DNA from: JBGTLA01 sp041744375
Lineage (GTDB): Bacteria; Actinomycetota; Acidimicrobiia; Spongiisociales; ZC4RG35
Direction: 5' to 3'
Assembly (NCBI GenBank): GCA_041744375.1
Contig: JBGTLA010000015.1
Span: forward strand, 1-36,286
DNA length: 36,286 nt
A program made the position numbers and the translations under genes. Each line of letters opens with the position of its first letter. The first letter of the stretch is position 1. The notes beneath the pieces are model-generated. The model made no database searches, was not told where the DNA came from, and was given only the letters and a program-made list of their open reading frames with translations. This document shows positions 7,237-15,686 of this stretch, one piece after another.

Positions 7237-8457
7237 TCAGGGGGACATGGTGACCGGGAGATGTTTGATGCCGTGGATGAAGTTGGAGCGGAGCCGCTCG
7301 ACCGGTCCCACGATCTCCATCCGGGCCAGGTGGGGCAAGAGTTCCTCGAAGGTAAGGCGCACCTGCAGACGGGCCAACGCCGCTCCTAGACACAGATGAG
7401 GGCCGCGTCCGAACGACAGGTGGTCGTTGGGCTGGCGGTGGATGTCGAATCGGTGTGGGTCGGCGATGACAGTCTCGTCGAAATTGGCCGAGATGTACCA
7501 CAAGGTCACCTTGTCCCCCGCCCGGATGGTCTTTTGGTGCATCGAGACGTCAGTGGTGGCGGTCCGCCGGAACTGGTAGATCGGGGTGGCCCACCGGATG
7601 ATCTCCTCGGTGGCCGTCTCCATGAGACCGGGGGGATCCTCGAGCAGCTCAGACAGGGCATCGGCGTGTTCGAGCAACAACACCGTCCCATGCGAGACCG
7701 AGTGTCGCGACGCTTCCTGGCCGGCAATCATTAGTACCGAGAAGAAGTTCTGAAACTCCTCGTCGCTCAGCGGTTCACCGCCCGGCTCGGCGAAGAGGAT
7801 CTGCGTCAAGACATCGTCGCGTGGCCGCGCCCGGCGCTCGGCGGCCAGGCCGGCGGCAAAGCGATAAGACTCGAGGCCGGCCATGGTCCCGAACGGAGCC
7901 AGCCGCACGATCTCGGGGTCGACGTCGCTCTCTCGATACTCGGGGTCGTCCTGGCCCAGCATGCGATCGGTCAGCTCGATGAGGAGAGGGGCGTCGTCTC
8001 GAGCCATCCCCATGTGCTCGCACAGCCACAAGACCGGAACCGGCTTGGAGATCTCCTCGACCAGGTCGAAGGACCCTTTGGCCACCGCCTGCTCCACCAC
8101 CTGGCGGGTCATGAGCCGAATCGCCTCCTCGTACGCCCGGATCACTTTGGGGGTGAAGCTAGGACCGATGAGACGGCGCAACCGGGTATGAGCGGGGGGA
8201 TCCAGATCGAGCATCGAACGGCGCACCGCCAGCTGCTCATCGTCCAACTCGTCGAGGGTCGAACCCCGGGCGGACGAGAAGGTCCGCCAATCCTTGCCCG
8301 CCGCCACCACGTCTTCGTGCCTGACCAATGCCCAGAACCCGGCGCCGTCGGCCTCCGGATGCCAACTGACGGGCTCATCGTGGCGCAGCCGTCTGAAGCG
8401 CTCATGGGGAACACCCGCAACGAACAAGTCGGGGTCGGAGATGTCGACGATGGCCAT
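7237..8457 (-). CDS. Cytochrome P450
   Basis: This 406-residue soluble P450 is a heme monooxygenase that needs separate electron-transfer partners, none of which is encoded here. The heme-binding loop is FGRGPHLCLG with Cys356 as the iron ligand. The K-helix motif is E285-I-I-R288, and HTRLRRL around residue 90 is the C-helix segment. The I-helix reads AGQEAS (245-250), with Glu248 as acid and Ser250 in place of the usual Thr, similar to actinobacterial sterol- or terpene-type P450s such as the CYP125/CYP142 neighbourhood, although I cannot assign a family. The ATG at 8457 is followed by a normal N-terminus. Ten bases upstream is a perfect 26-bp palindrome that probably binds a TetR-like repressor. 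The gene diverges from the thiamine importer and shares no obvious pathway with it. Confidence 0.9.
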   Translation of the reverse strand: MAIVDISDPDLFVAGVPHERFRRLRHDEPVSWHPEADGAGFWALVRHEDVVAAGKDWRTFSSARGSTLDELDDEQLAVRRSMLDLDPPAHTRLRRLIGPSFTPKVIRAYEEAIRLMTRQVVEQAVAKGSFDLVEEISKPVPVLWLCEHMGMARDDAPLLIELTDRMLGQDDPEYRESDVDPEIVRLAPFGTMAGLESYRFAAGLAAERRARPRDDVLTQILFAEPGGEPLSDEEFQNFFSVLMIAGQEASRHSVSHGTVLLLEHADALSELLEDPPGLMETATEEIIRWATPIYQFRRTATTDVSMHQKTIRAGDKVTLWYISANFDETVIADPHRFDIHRQPNDHLSFGRGPHLCLGAALARLQVRLTFEELLPHLARMEIVGPVERLRSNFIHGIKHLPVTMSP

Positions 8458-8466
8458 GGCACACTC

Positions 8467-8492
8467 AAGATCGTTCGGTCGCGAACGATCTT
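8467..8492. promoter_or_regulatory. Perfect palindrome, probable TetR-type operator of the P450
   Basis: Arms of 11 bases, AAGATCGTTCG (8467-8477) and CGAACGATCTT (8482-8492), flank a 4-base centre. The site starts 10 bases upstream of the P450 ATG. Length and symmetry are typical of a TetR-family dimer site. No TetR gene is in the window, so the regulator would have to be encoded elsewhere. Confidence 0.6.
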
Positions 8493-8533
8493 AGATACGG
8501 CTTTACGGCGCGGTTCATTACAATGGCTCTAGA

Positions 8534-8626
8534 GACGCGGGAGCCCGGTCGGACCGGGCTGAGAGGGAGCCTCCATCGGGCTCCGACCGTTCGAACCTGA
8601 TCCGGGTTATACCGGCGAAGGGACTC
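8534..8626 (+). promoter_or_regulatory. TPP riboswitch (THI element)
   Basis: The leader before thiB carries the conserved THI-box blocks: GGGCTGAGA (8566-8574 region) after a stem of the form GAGCCC...GGGCT, and later ACCTGATCCGGGTTAT followed by CCGGCGAAGGGA (ending near 8623). The first block is the pyrimidine-sensing helix and the second the diphosphate-binding part of the thiamine pyrophosphate aptamer. A TACAAT -10 box (8519-8524) just upstream would start the transcript at the aptamer's 5' end. Between the aptamer and the thiB ATG there are about 50 bases. No clear Rho-independent terminator is seen, so control of translation initiation is more likely. Confidence 0.92.
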
Positions 8627-8675
8627 ATCGGCCAGCCACCGGCCCGGCGTCCACAAGCGAAAGAGGACCCTGACC

Positions 8676-9722
8676 ATGCGACCCGGCCGACTGACCACCC
8701 TGTTCGGAGCCGTCCTGGTGTTGGCGGCATGTGCCACCGACGACCCGGCCGCCGAGCGCCCCGACACCCTCACCATCGTGAGCCACGACTCGTTCGCCGA
8801 CGGCGTTACCGACGACACCTTCGCCTCCTTCACCGAATCAACCGGGATCAACGTTGAGATCGTGGCTGCCGGTGACGCCGGCAGCACCGTCAACCAGGCC
8901 ATCCTGACGCGCGACAACCCCATCGGTGACGTCTTGTTCGGGGTGGACGACGCCTTCTTGAGCCGAGCCCTCGACGAGGACATCTTCGTTCCCTACACAT
9001 CGGAACTGGCGTCGAATGTCATCCCGTCTCTCTTCTTGGATCCCGAAGACCGCGTCACTCCCATCGACTACGGCGATGTGTGCCTCAACTACGACATCGC
9101 CTGGTTCGAAAATGCCGGCCTCGCCCCACCCACCAGCCTCGAGGACCTGGTGGCCCCCGAGTACGCAGGTCTCCTCGTCGTCATGGACCCGGCCCAGTCG
9201 TCACCGGGTCTGGCGTTTTTCTTGGCCACCATCGACCGCTTCGGATCGGAGTGGCCCGGTTACTGGGAGAGTCTGGTCGCCAACGACGTGGCAGTGGTGT
9301 CGGGGTGGAGCAGCGGTTACTACTCCGACTTCTCCCATCACGGCGGCGCCCGGCCCCTCATCGTGTCATACGCTTCGTCGCCTCCCGCTGAGGTCATCTT
9401 CGCAGAGGGCCCGACCGACACAGCCCCCACGGGGGTCGTCACCGACGGGTGCTACCGCCAGGTCGAGTTCGCCGGGATTCTGGCCAACAGCGCTCATCCC
9501 CAGGCGGCGGGAGAGTTGATCGACTTCATGCTCAGCCCCGAGTTCCAAGAGACGATTCCCACCACCTGGTTCGTGTTCCCGGCCAACGACACCGTCGAGC
9601 TGCCGGAGGTGTTCGCCGACAACACCGTCGTCCCCGTCGACCCCACATCGATGGACCCGGCCGAGATCGCCGCCAACCGAGACGAGTGGCTGGCGACGTG
9701 GCGCCAGATCGTCGCCCCCTGA
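8676..9722 (+). CDS. thiB: Thiamine ABC transporter substrate-binding lipoprotein ThiB
   Basis: This 348-residue exported binding protein delivers thiamine or a phosphorylated form to the ThiP permease. It begins with a lipoprotein signal peptide (basic MRPGRL, hydrophobic core, lipobox LAAC with Cys19 as the lipidated residue). The mature part has the ThiB/Fe3+-binding-like fold: TLTIVSHDSFADGV, GDVLFGVDDAFLSRAL, VTPIDYGDVCLNYD, and SPGLAFFLATIDRFG. Length is close to ThiB of other bacteria. The ATG at 8676 follows an AAAGAGGA ribosome-binding site. It is the first gene behind the TPP riboswitch, so it should be shut off when thiamine pyrophosphate is plentiful. The thiP gene overlaps its 3' end. 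Confidence 0.93.
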   Translation: MRPGRLTTLFGAVLVLAACATDDPAAERPDTLTIVSHDSFADGVTDDTFASFTESTGINVEIVAAGDAGSTVNQAILTRDNPIGDVLFGVDDAFLSRALDEDIFVPYTSELASNVIPSLFLDPEDRVTPIDYGDVCLNYDIAWFENAGLAPPTSLEDLVAPEYAGLLVVMDPAQSSPGLAFFLATIDRFGSEWPGYWESLVANDVAVVSGWSSGYYSDFSHHGGARPLIVSYASSPPAEVIFAEGPTDTAPTGVVTDGCYRQVEFAGILANSAHPQAAGELIDFMLSPEFQETIPTTWFVFPANDTVELPEVFADNTVVPVDPTSMDPAEIAANRDEWLATWRQIVAP

Positions 9723-11266
9723 CCCCGCGCCGCACCCTGTGGGCGGTCGCCGCCATTCCGGTGGCATTTGTCGGCTACCTGTTCGTCTACCCGATGGTGC
9801 GGATCCTGTGGCTCAGCCTGTCCGAGGGCCTGGCAGACCTGGTGTTCGACCGGAGGCTGGCGGGGGTGGCGTGGTTCACCCTCTGGCAGGCGGTCGTCTC
9901 GACCCTATTGACGCTGGTGATTGCGGCCCCGCTCACATGGGCGGTGTCGCGCTACGAGTTCCCAGGGCGGAGACTGGCCCAGGCTTTGGTCGTGGTCCCC
10001 TTCGTCCTCCCCACCGTGGTGGTCGGGACGGCCTTTGCCGCTCTCGGGTGGCGGGGTTCGGTGGGAGCGATCCTGGCCGCCCATGTCTTCTACAACGTGG
10101 CGGTGGTCGTTCGGACGGTAGGAGGCTTGTGGGCGCGCATCGACCGCCGGGTAGAGGAAGCCGCGGCCATGCTGGGGGCGTCGCCTTGGACGGTGTTCCG
10201 CACCGTCACTCTGCCGCTTCTCCGACCCGCCATCTTCGCCGCCGCCTCGATCGTCTTCTTGTTCACCTTCACGTCGTTCGGCGTGATCCTCATCCTGGGC
10301 GGCTTCGGGCTGGCGACCATCGAAGTGGAGATCTACCGCCAGGCAGTGATCATCTTCGACCTTCCCATGGCAGCCGTTCTGACACTACTGCAGCTTGCAG
10401 GGGTCATGACCCTGCTCACGTACTACGCCCGCCGTCAGGACCGCACTGCCTCGCCTTTGGTTCTAGCGGCGGAAACGTCCACTCGCAGAAGGCCGACGGG
10501 GCGGACGCGCTGGCTGGTGGGCGGTTCCGTCACGGCGACACTGGCGGTGATGGCCATCCCTCCCGGTGTCTTGGTGGCCCGCGCCCTGGCCAACGATGGG
10601 TTCGGGCGACTCCTGGACACGGACCCCGTGGTGGGCCGACCGATCGACGCCGTGCCCACCTCTCTGTGGTTCGCCTCCATCGCCACCCTGATAGCGCTGG
10701 TGGTCGGCATGTGTGCCGCCTTCGTGGTGTCACGTCGGGGGAGCAGGCTGTCGCAATGGTTCGACGTGGTGCTCATGCTCCCGCTGGGCACATCGGCGGT
10801 GACCATCGGCTTCGGGTTTCTCGTGGCCCTCGGCCAGCCCGTCGACCTGCGGGCAACGACGGTGCTCGTCCCTCTCGCACACGCCTTGGTCGCCGTCCCC
10901 TTCGTGGTGAGAGTGATGGCTCCCTTGCTGAGGTCGATCCGCCCCTCCGTGCGCGAGGCCGCCGCCATGTTGGGCGCCTCACCCGCGCAGGTCTTTCGCC
11001 ACGTGGACCTCCCCATCGTGTCGCGGGCCGCTTTGGTAGGTGCCGGGTTCGCCTTTGTGGTGTCGCTGGGTGAGTTCGGGGCGACATCATTCGTGGCGCG
11101 CCCCGCCACCACCACCGTCCCCGTGATGATCTTCCGTTTGCTCGGGCGGCCAGGCACCGGCAACTTCGCAGCTGCTCTCGGGCTGGCGGTGCTGCTGGGA
11201 GCGTTGACGGCGGTCGTGATACTGGCCATCGACCGGTTCCGGTCCGGCGACGTGGGATCCTTCTGA
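9698..11266 (+). CDS. thiP: Thiamine ABC transporter permease ThiP
   Basis: This is a fused, two-domain inner-membrane permease of about 522 residues. Each half has the ABC-permease EAA loop: EEAAAMLGASPWTVF in the first and REAAAMLGASPAQVF in the second, each followed by the conserved LP. About twelve hydrophobic segments are visible, the first being TLWAVAAIPVAFVGYLFVYP. Length agrees with the double-domain ThiP of E. coli. The start is not certain: GTG at 9698 (a 25-base overlap with thiB) gives a short cytoplasmic lead before the first membrane helix and is preferred, while a CTG at 9719 is an alternative. The gene is coupled to thiB and followed after one base by thiQ. Confidence 0.9.
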   Translation: MAPDRRPLTPRRTLWAVAAIPVAFVGYLFVYPMVRILWLSLSEGLADLVFDRRLAGVAWFTLWQAVVSTLLTLVIAAPLTWAVSRYEFPGRRLAQALVVVPFVLPTVVVGTAFAALGWRGSVGAILAAHVFYNVAVVVRTVGGLWARIDRRVEEAAAMLGASPWTVFRTVTLPLLRPAIFAAASIVFLFTFTSFGVILILGGFGLATIEVEIYRQAVIIFDLPMAAVLTLLQLAGVMTLLTYYARRQDRTASPLVLAAETSTRRRPTGRTRWLVGGSVTATLAVMAIPPGVLVARALANDGFGRLLDTDPVVGRPIDAVPTSLWFASIATLIALVVGMCAAFVVSRRGSRLSQWFDVVLMLPLGTSAVTIGFGFLVALGQPVDLRATTVLVPLAHALVAVPFVVRVMAPLLRSIRPSVREAAAMLGASPAQVFRHVDLPIVSRAALVGAGFAFVVSLGEFGATSFVARPATTTVPVMIFRLLGRPGTGNFAAALGLAVLLGALTAVVILAIDRFRSGDVGSF

Positions 11267-11267
11267 C

Positions 11268-11969
11268 ATGCTGCAGGTGACGAATGCGACGGTCCGCTTC
11301 GGGGATACCACGGCCGTCGACGACGTGACGCTGCAAGTCGCCGACACCGAGCGGGTGGCCATCCTCGGCCCCAGCGGTTCCGGCAAGTCGACCTTGCTGC
11401 GGGCCATAGGGGGCCTCGACCATCTCGACGAGGGATCGGTGGCCTGGGACGGCCAGGACCTGACCGGCGTACCTCCTCACCGGCGCCGGTTCGGGTTCAT
11501 GTTCCAGGGTTACGCCCTCTTCCCCCATATGTCGGTTCGCCAGAACGTCGCCTTCGGGCTGCGAATGGAACACCGGGACCATTCGGAGGTGACGACCCGC
11601 ACCGACGAGGTGCTGTCGTGGGTGGGGATGTCCGACTTCGCCGACCGCTCCGTCGAGGCACTATCCGGCGGCGAGCAACAGCGCGTTGCGCTGGCGCGCA
11701 CCCTCGCTCCCGAACCCCGACTCGTCATGTTGGACGAGCCGCTCGGTGCCCTCGACCGCGCATTGCGTGAGCGGCTCATCGTCGAGGTGACCGACCTGTT
11801 GCGCCAGGCTGGAACGACCTCCCTGTACGTCACCCACGATCACGAGGAGGCTGCCGTCTTCGCCGACCGCATCGCCCTCCTCCACTCCGGCCGTCTCGTC
11901 CAATCGGGAACCCTCGACGAGCTCCGCCACGCTCCCGCCGACGAGTGGGTGGCCGACTTCATCCGCTGA
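11268..11969 (+). CDS. thiQ: Thiamine ABC transporter ATPase ThiQ
   Basis: This 233-residue nucleotide-binding subunit powers the ThiBPQ importer. Walker A is GPSGSGKST (34-42), the Q-loop is FMFQGYALFPHM (77-88), the ABC signature is LSGGEQQR (132-139), Walker B is RLVMLDEP (151-158) and the switch His is in VTHDHEE. Its size is that of a short ThiQ-type ATPase without a C-terminal regulatory domain. It starts one base after the thiP stop, so it belongs to the riboswitch-controlled operon. A strong hairpin follows the stop codon. Confidence 0.92.
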   Translation: MLQVTNATVRFGDTTAVDDVTLQVADTERVAILGPSGSGKSTLLRAIGGLDHLDEGSVAWDGQDLTGVPPHRRRFGFMFQGYALFPHMSVRQNVAFGLRMEHRDHSEVTTRTDEVLSWVGMSDFADRSVEALSGGEQQRVALARTLAPEPRLVMLDEPLGALDRALRERLIVEVTDLLRQAGTTSLYVTHDHEEAAVFADRIALLHSGRLVQSGTLDELRHAPADEWVADFIR

Positions 11970-11976
11970 TCCGAAA

Positions 11977-12024
11977 TTCTGGCGCGGATTCCGTGCATCC
12001 GGCAGCACGCTTTCCGCGCCAGAA
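11977..12024 (+). terminator. Terminator-like hairpin after thiBPQ
   Basis: TTCTGGCGCGGA (11977-11988) pairs perfectly with TCCGCGCCAGAA (12013-12024). An inner helix CGTGC (11992-11996) with GCACG (12005-12009) extends it. It begins eight bases after the thiQ stop. There is no U-tract. It probably ends the thiamine operon and insulates the next promoter. Confidence 0.7.
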
Positions 12025-12044
12025 CGGTTGGCCCGGTGGTCCCA

Positions 12045-12050
12045 TAGTGT
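12045..12050 (+). promoter_or_regulatory. -10 box for leaderless transcript
   Basis: TAGTGT lies four bases before the ATG at 12055, with no ribosome-binding site. Transcription would start at or next to the start codon. Confidence 0.45.
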
Positions 12051-12054
12051 TCCC

Positions 12055-13701
12055 ATGGTGAATCGCGACGACATCCCTGTTGTTGGCGAAGAATCAGCGC
12101 CGGACAAGGCCCGGCCTCCGCGACTCTCGCGGCTCATGATCGGAGCGTCGGCCTTGGCAGCATTGCTGGCCGTCGTCCTCGCCAGCCCCGCCCCCCGGGA
12201 ATCCCCTCCCGACTCGACGATCCCCCTTCCCTCCATTCCCCCGCTGCCCACCACGACCACACCCGGCGGGGTTAGCCCATCCGATGGGATCGCCGTCGAC
12301 ACGACCCTCGAGTGGACCACCGCCGTGGGCTTGGATACGGCGCGAACGATCACCGAAGTCGTGACCCTCGACGGGACATGGCATGCCTTCGGCCGGGATG
12401 CCTCCGGGCCTGCCGCGTGGCGAAGCGACGATGGAACCACCTGGAGTTTGGCCTCCCGTCTCGACGTCGACCCGAATGCGTCCGTGGTCGATGCGGCCGT
12501 CATCGGAGGTGAGCTGGCCGTGGCCGTCAACGACGCCTCCGGTCTCGCCACCGACGCCGCCGTTCTGTCGAGCAGTGACGGTGTCACATGGGAGAACAAC
12601 GAGCTGCCGCCCCACGACCCAGGCAAGTGGCACTCGTCGATCGACCAGATGTTCGCCACCCCGGGAGGGGCCGTGGTCCTCGGAAACGAACTGCCTTCCT
12701 TCGAGTGGCTCGTGGAGGCGGCGCCACCGATCGTGGTCGGGCTACTCGATAGCGGGCGGGCGGGGATAGAGAACGAAAGGGCGAAGGTCGTCGTCAAGGT
12801 CGACCCGGGGATAACCGTCTTGACAGTGGATTCGACCGAGGTCGACATTCCCCCGTTCACGGATCGGGAGCCGCGTCCCGTGCAGTGGAGCGCCGCCGCC
12901 CTCGACGAGCTCCGTCCCCATGACGAGAGCCCCCTGGTGCACAGCGTCAAGGCCACCCCAAGCGGGGGCTTCGTCGGGCTGACTCGCGATCCGGTGAGCC
13001 GGATGGTGACCTCAGATGACGGCGTGACCTGGACGGACCACCCGCTCGCCTTCGGCGGATTCCCCTTCGAGACATGGGGGGACGCCGTGGTGACGGTGGC
13101 GGCGATAGGAGGGCAGGTGGTCTCGGTCGATCCCGCCACCAGGGTCAGCAAGCAACTCAGCCCCGATGAGCTACACACCTACCCCGGAGCTCGCCCGACC
13201 AGCTTCGCCACCGGCGATGCCGGGATCGTGGTGCTCATCCAAGGGGACATGGATCCCGGCCCCGAGACCACGGTGGTCATTTCCGAAGGAGAGCTGGGAA
13301 TGCGGGTGGGGCGGGTTTATCAACTGGAGGTGAGGGACGGCGACCAACGATGGGCCCGTGTCATCTGGGGAATGACTGCTGGCGTCGGTCCCGACGGGCT
13401 CACTTTCCGGATCGCCAATTCGCCCACCGTGACCGTCGCCCTCGACGACTGGCTAGCGGCGATGGAGACCGTCGACATCGCCGCCCGCATCCCCCAACGG
13501 ACCCACATCCTCCATTCGCCCGACGGTCGGCATTGGAGCGACAGCTCGTGGCGAGATTTCGCCGGGCGCGACTTCCCGGTCGGTCCGGTGTCGGTGTTCA
13601 GCTCCGGCGACATCGTGATCGTCGCGGACCAGGGCCTCCACCCCGATCCTCTCGCGGGGGTGTGGGTCGGCCTTCTCACGCCAGGCCCGCCACCTGGATA
13701 G
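12055..13701 (+). CDS. Membrane-anchored protein with Asp-box (BNR-like) repeats
   Basis: This 548-residue protein has a cytoplasmic N-terminus of about 26 residues, one membrane segment (about 27-46, LMIGASALAALLAVVLASPA) and a Pro/Thr-rich linker (about 47-75). The extracytoplasmic part contains at least four Asp-box motifs of the S-x-D-G-x-T-W form: RSDDGTTW (123-130), SSSDGVTW (172-179), TSDDGVTW (319-326) and HSPDGRHW near the C-terminus. Such boxes mark beta-propeller blades in sialidase-like and other secreted proteins, but they are structural and do not by themselves show an enzyme. No sialidase catalytic Arg triad could be assigned. I do not assign a function. It stands alone, convergent with the eutB gene seven bases downstream. 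The ATG at 12055 is preferred to a TTG at 12028 because of the -10 box. Confidence 0.75.
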   Translation: MVNRDDIPVVGEESAPDKARPPRLSRLMIGASALAALLAVVLASPAPRESPPDSTIPLPSIPPLPTTTTPGGVSPSDGIAVDTTLEWTTAVGLDTARTITEVVTLDGTWHAFGRDASGPAAWRSDDGTTWSLASRLDVDPNASVVDAAVIGGELAVAVNDASGLATDAAVLSSSDGVTWENNELPPHDPGKWHSSIDQMFATPGGAVVLGNELPSFEWLVEAAPPIVVGLLDSGRAGIENERAKVVVKVDPGITVLTVDSTEVDIPPFTDREPRPVQWSAAALDELRPHDESPLVHSVKATPSGGFVGLTRDPVSRMVTSDDGVTWTDHPLAFGGFPFETWGDAVVTVAAIGGQVVSVDPATRVSKQLSPDELHTYPGARPTSFATGDAGIVVLIQGDMDPGPETTVVISEGELGMRVGRVYQLEVRDGDQRWARVIWGMTAGVGPDGLTFRIANSPTVTVALDDWLAAMETVDIAARIPQRTHILHSPDGRHWSDSSWRDFAGRDFPVGPVSVFSSGDIVIVADQGLHPDPLAGVWVGLLTPGPPPG

Positions 13702-13708
13702 TCTCCGC

Positions 13709-14716
13709 CTATCGGCTCGGCTCTGTTCGGAGGGTGGGGGCAGGCTGATCGGTGAGGAGAGCGGCGGCGGTGGCCAGTTCGAGGTTGGCGCCTGAGATCA
13801 CGACCACCACGGGCCCCTCGAGCGGGTCGGCGGCACCGGTGAGCAACGCCGCCACCCCGACTGCCGCTCCCCCCTCGACCACGAATCGGTGCTCGTCGAA
13901 CAGAAAGCGCATCGCCTGCCAGATGGCCTCCTCGTCGACCAGCACCACCCGGTCCACCAGGTCCGAACAGATTCGAAACGTGTGACGATTGTCGAGACCG
14001 ATGCCCCCTCGGAGCGAGTCGGCCAGGGTCTCCTCCTCGGGAGCGTCGACGGGATGCCCCGCCTGCAAGCTCATCGCCATGAGCGGAACGTGAGTCATCG
14101 ACACCCCCACCGGTTCCGCCGCCGGGGCGAGTTGAGCCAGGGCGGTGGCTATGCCGGCCATGAGGCCGCCTCCCGAAAGTGGAACCAGCACGGTTCCCAC
14201 GTCGGGTAGGTCCTCGGCTATTTCGACCCCGATGGTGGCCTGGCCGGCGATGACGTCGGGGTCGTCGAAGGGATGGACGAACACCGCCCCGTCGGTGGCG
14301 GAGATCTCGACTGCCCTGTCCATGGCCTCGGACTGAGACGCCCCCACCACCTCCACCGCGGCGCCAAGGGCCTCGAGCGCAGCCACCTTCCCGGCCGGGA
14401 CCCCCGCAGAGATGCACACGGTGGCAGGGATCCCCAAGCTTCGGGCCACGTAAGCTACCGCCCGACCATGGTTGCCGGTGGAGGCGGTCACGACACCGGC
14501 GCGGCGCCGTGAGGAATCGACGGCCAGGATCTTGGAGGCAGCACCCCGCACCTTGAAACTGCCCGTGGGTTGAACCGTCTCCAGCTTGAGCCAGACATCG
14601 ACCCCGCTCGTCTCGGACAGGGCCGGAGCCGGGACCAACGGGGTGCGCACCGCCACCTCGCCCACCCGCTCACGGGCGGACACGAAGTCGATCGGCCCCT
14701 CAGGTGACGATGACAT
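13709..14716 (-). CDS. eutB: EutB-like PLP-dependent dehydratase, copy 1
   Basis: This 335-residue fold-type II PLP enzyme belongs with threonine/serine dehydratases and, given its neighbours, to the EutB hydroxyectoine-utilisation group. Lys55 in TGSFKVRGA is the Schiff-base lysine, STGNHGRA (79-86) is the substrate/cofactor loop, and SGGGLMAGIA (181-190) is the phosphate-binding glycine loop. It ends without an ACT regulatory domain, like EutB. The ATG at 14716 overlaps eutC by 17 bases, so it is the last gene of the six-gene minus-strand operon. EutB and EutC together are associated in other bacteria with processing the hydroxylated intermediate from hydroxyectoine. That role is inferred from gene order; from the sequence alone a threonine dehydratase would also fit. 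Confidence 0.82.
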   Translation of the reverse strand: MSSSPEGPIDFVSARERVGEVAVRTPLVPAPALSETSGVDVWLKLETVQPTGSFKVRGAASKILAVDSSRRRAGVVTASTGNHGRAVAYVARSLGIPATVCISAGVPAGKVAALEALGAAVEVVGASQSEAMDRAVEISATDGAVFVHPFDDPDVIAGQATIGVEIAEDLPDVGTVLVPLSGGGLMAGIATALAQLAPAAEPVGVSMTHVPLMAMSLQAGHPVDAPEEETLADSLRGGIGLDNRHTFRICSDLVDRVVLVDEEAIWQAMRFLFDEHRFVVEGGAAVGVAALLTGAADPLEGPVVVVISGANLELATAAALLTDQPAPTLRTEPSR

Positions 14717-15686
14717 CGCCTACCTGCTGGGCCACGGCTCTCTCGACGGCCAGCCCGGCGATGGCGGTGTCCTGGGCCCCGGTACCGGTGAGGTCACAGA
14801 CGGTGATGTCAGAGTCGGCGCCGCGGCCGGGGTGCGTTCCGGCCACGATCTCGCCCAACTCGACCAGTGAACCCGGATCCAGACCCTCGGCGACGGCCGA
14901 GCGACTCTCTCCGAGCCGAACACTCTGCGCGACCGAGTCGACCGCCACGAGGTCTGCCCCTGTCACGACCCCTTCCCCCAGCTCCCGCTTGTGCTCGGCA
15001 TCGGACCCCACGGCCGTGATGTGGGTACCGGGCCCGATGTGGCCGAGCTCGAGAATTCCGGATGTAGCGGGGGTGGTGGTGACGATCACATCGGCGACGG
15101 CGAGCGCATCCAAATCGGTGACGACGACGAAAGAACAATCCAGCTCGCCTTCCAGGTCCTCGACCAATTCGTTCGCCTGTTGGGGTCGGCGGGCCCAGAC
15201 CAACACACGATCGAAGGTCAGGACCAAGCTGAGAGCACGCAACTGGTACCGAGCCTGCACGCCGGCTCCAACGACCGCCACGGTGCTCGAATCGGGCCGG
15301 GCCAAATGCTGAGCGGCCACCGCTCCGGCCAGCCCCGTCCGCAAGTCGGTGAGGTAGCCATTGTCGAAGAGGCCGGCAGTGGGGACACCGGTCTCCGAGT
15401 CGAGGACCATCATGAACCCACCCAGGCTGGGCAGTCCACGGGAAGGGTTGTCGAAGAATCCGGCCGACACCTTGACAGCGATCCCCGGGTACCCTGGGAG
15501 GTAAGCCGACTTGATGTCGATCTCGCCGTTGTTGTCCACCACATCCACTCGCATGATGGGTGGCATCACCGCCGAACCGTCACTGATCAGGGGGTACACC
15601 CCGGCCACGGCGTCGAACTCATCGGAGCCGATCCCGACCAGGGACCGGAGGTGACGCTCGGTCAGCACGGTGAGCGAACGGTTCAC
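14700..15686 (-). CDS. eutC: EutC, ornithine cyclodeaminase/mu-crystallin family
   Basis: This 328-residue NAD(P)-dependent protein belongs to the ornithine cyclodeaminase/mu-crystallin family, which includes alanine dehydrogenases, imine reductases and the ectoine-utilisation protein EutC. Visible landmarks are the family's substrate-side segment DNGYLTDLRTG, the Rossmann motif VAVVGAGVQARYQL, VIVTTTPATSG and HITAVGSDAEHKREL. The GTG start at 15686 overlaps the aldehyde dehydrogenase stop as GTGA, and its own 3' end overlaps eutB by 17 bases. Pairing with eutB next to an ectoine importer and hydrolase is the main reason for calling EutC rather than a generic cyclodeaminase. It probably reduces the imine or enamine released by EutB. 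Confidence 0.84.
   Translation of the reverse strand: MNRSLTVLTERHLRSLVGIGSDEFDAVAGVYPLISDGSAVMPPIMRVDVVDNNGEIDIKSAYLPGYPGIAVKVSAGFFDNPSRGLPSLGGFMMVLDSETGVPTAGLFDNGYLTDLRTGLAGAVAAQHLARPDSSTVAVVGAGVQARYQLRALSLVLTFDRVLVWARRPQQANELVEDLEGELDCSFVVVTDLDALAVADVIVTTTPATSGILELGHIGPGTHITAVGSDAEHKRELGEGVVTGADLVAVDSVAQSVRLGESRSAVAEGLDPGSLVELGEIVAGTHPGRGADSDITVCDLTGTGAQDTAIAGLAVERAVAQQVGDVIVT

Noticed and set aside
9739..11073. A 444-codon plus-strand frame inside thiP
   Set aside because: thiP in the other frame shows two complete permease domains with EAA loops. The shadow frame is Arg/Gly/Pro-rich and has no motif.
12055..13701. Calling the Asp-box protein a sialidase
   Set aside because: Asp boxes are structural and no catalytic arginine triad, Asp or Tyr/Glu pair could be assigned.
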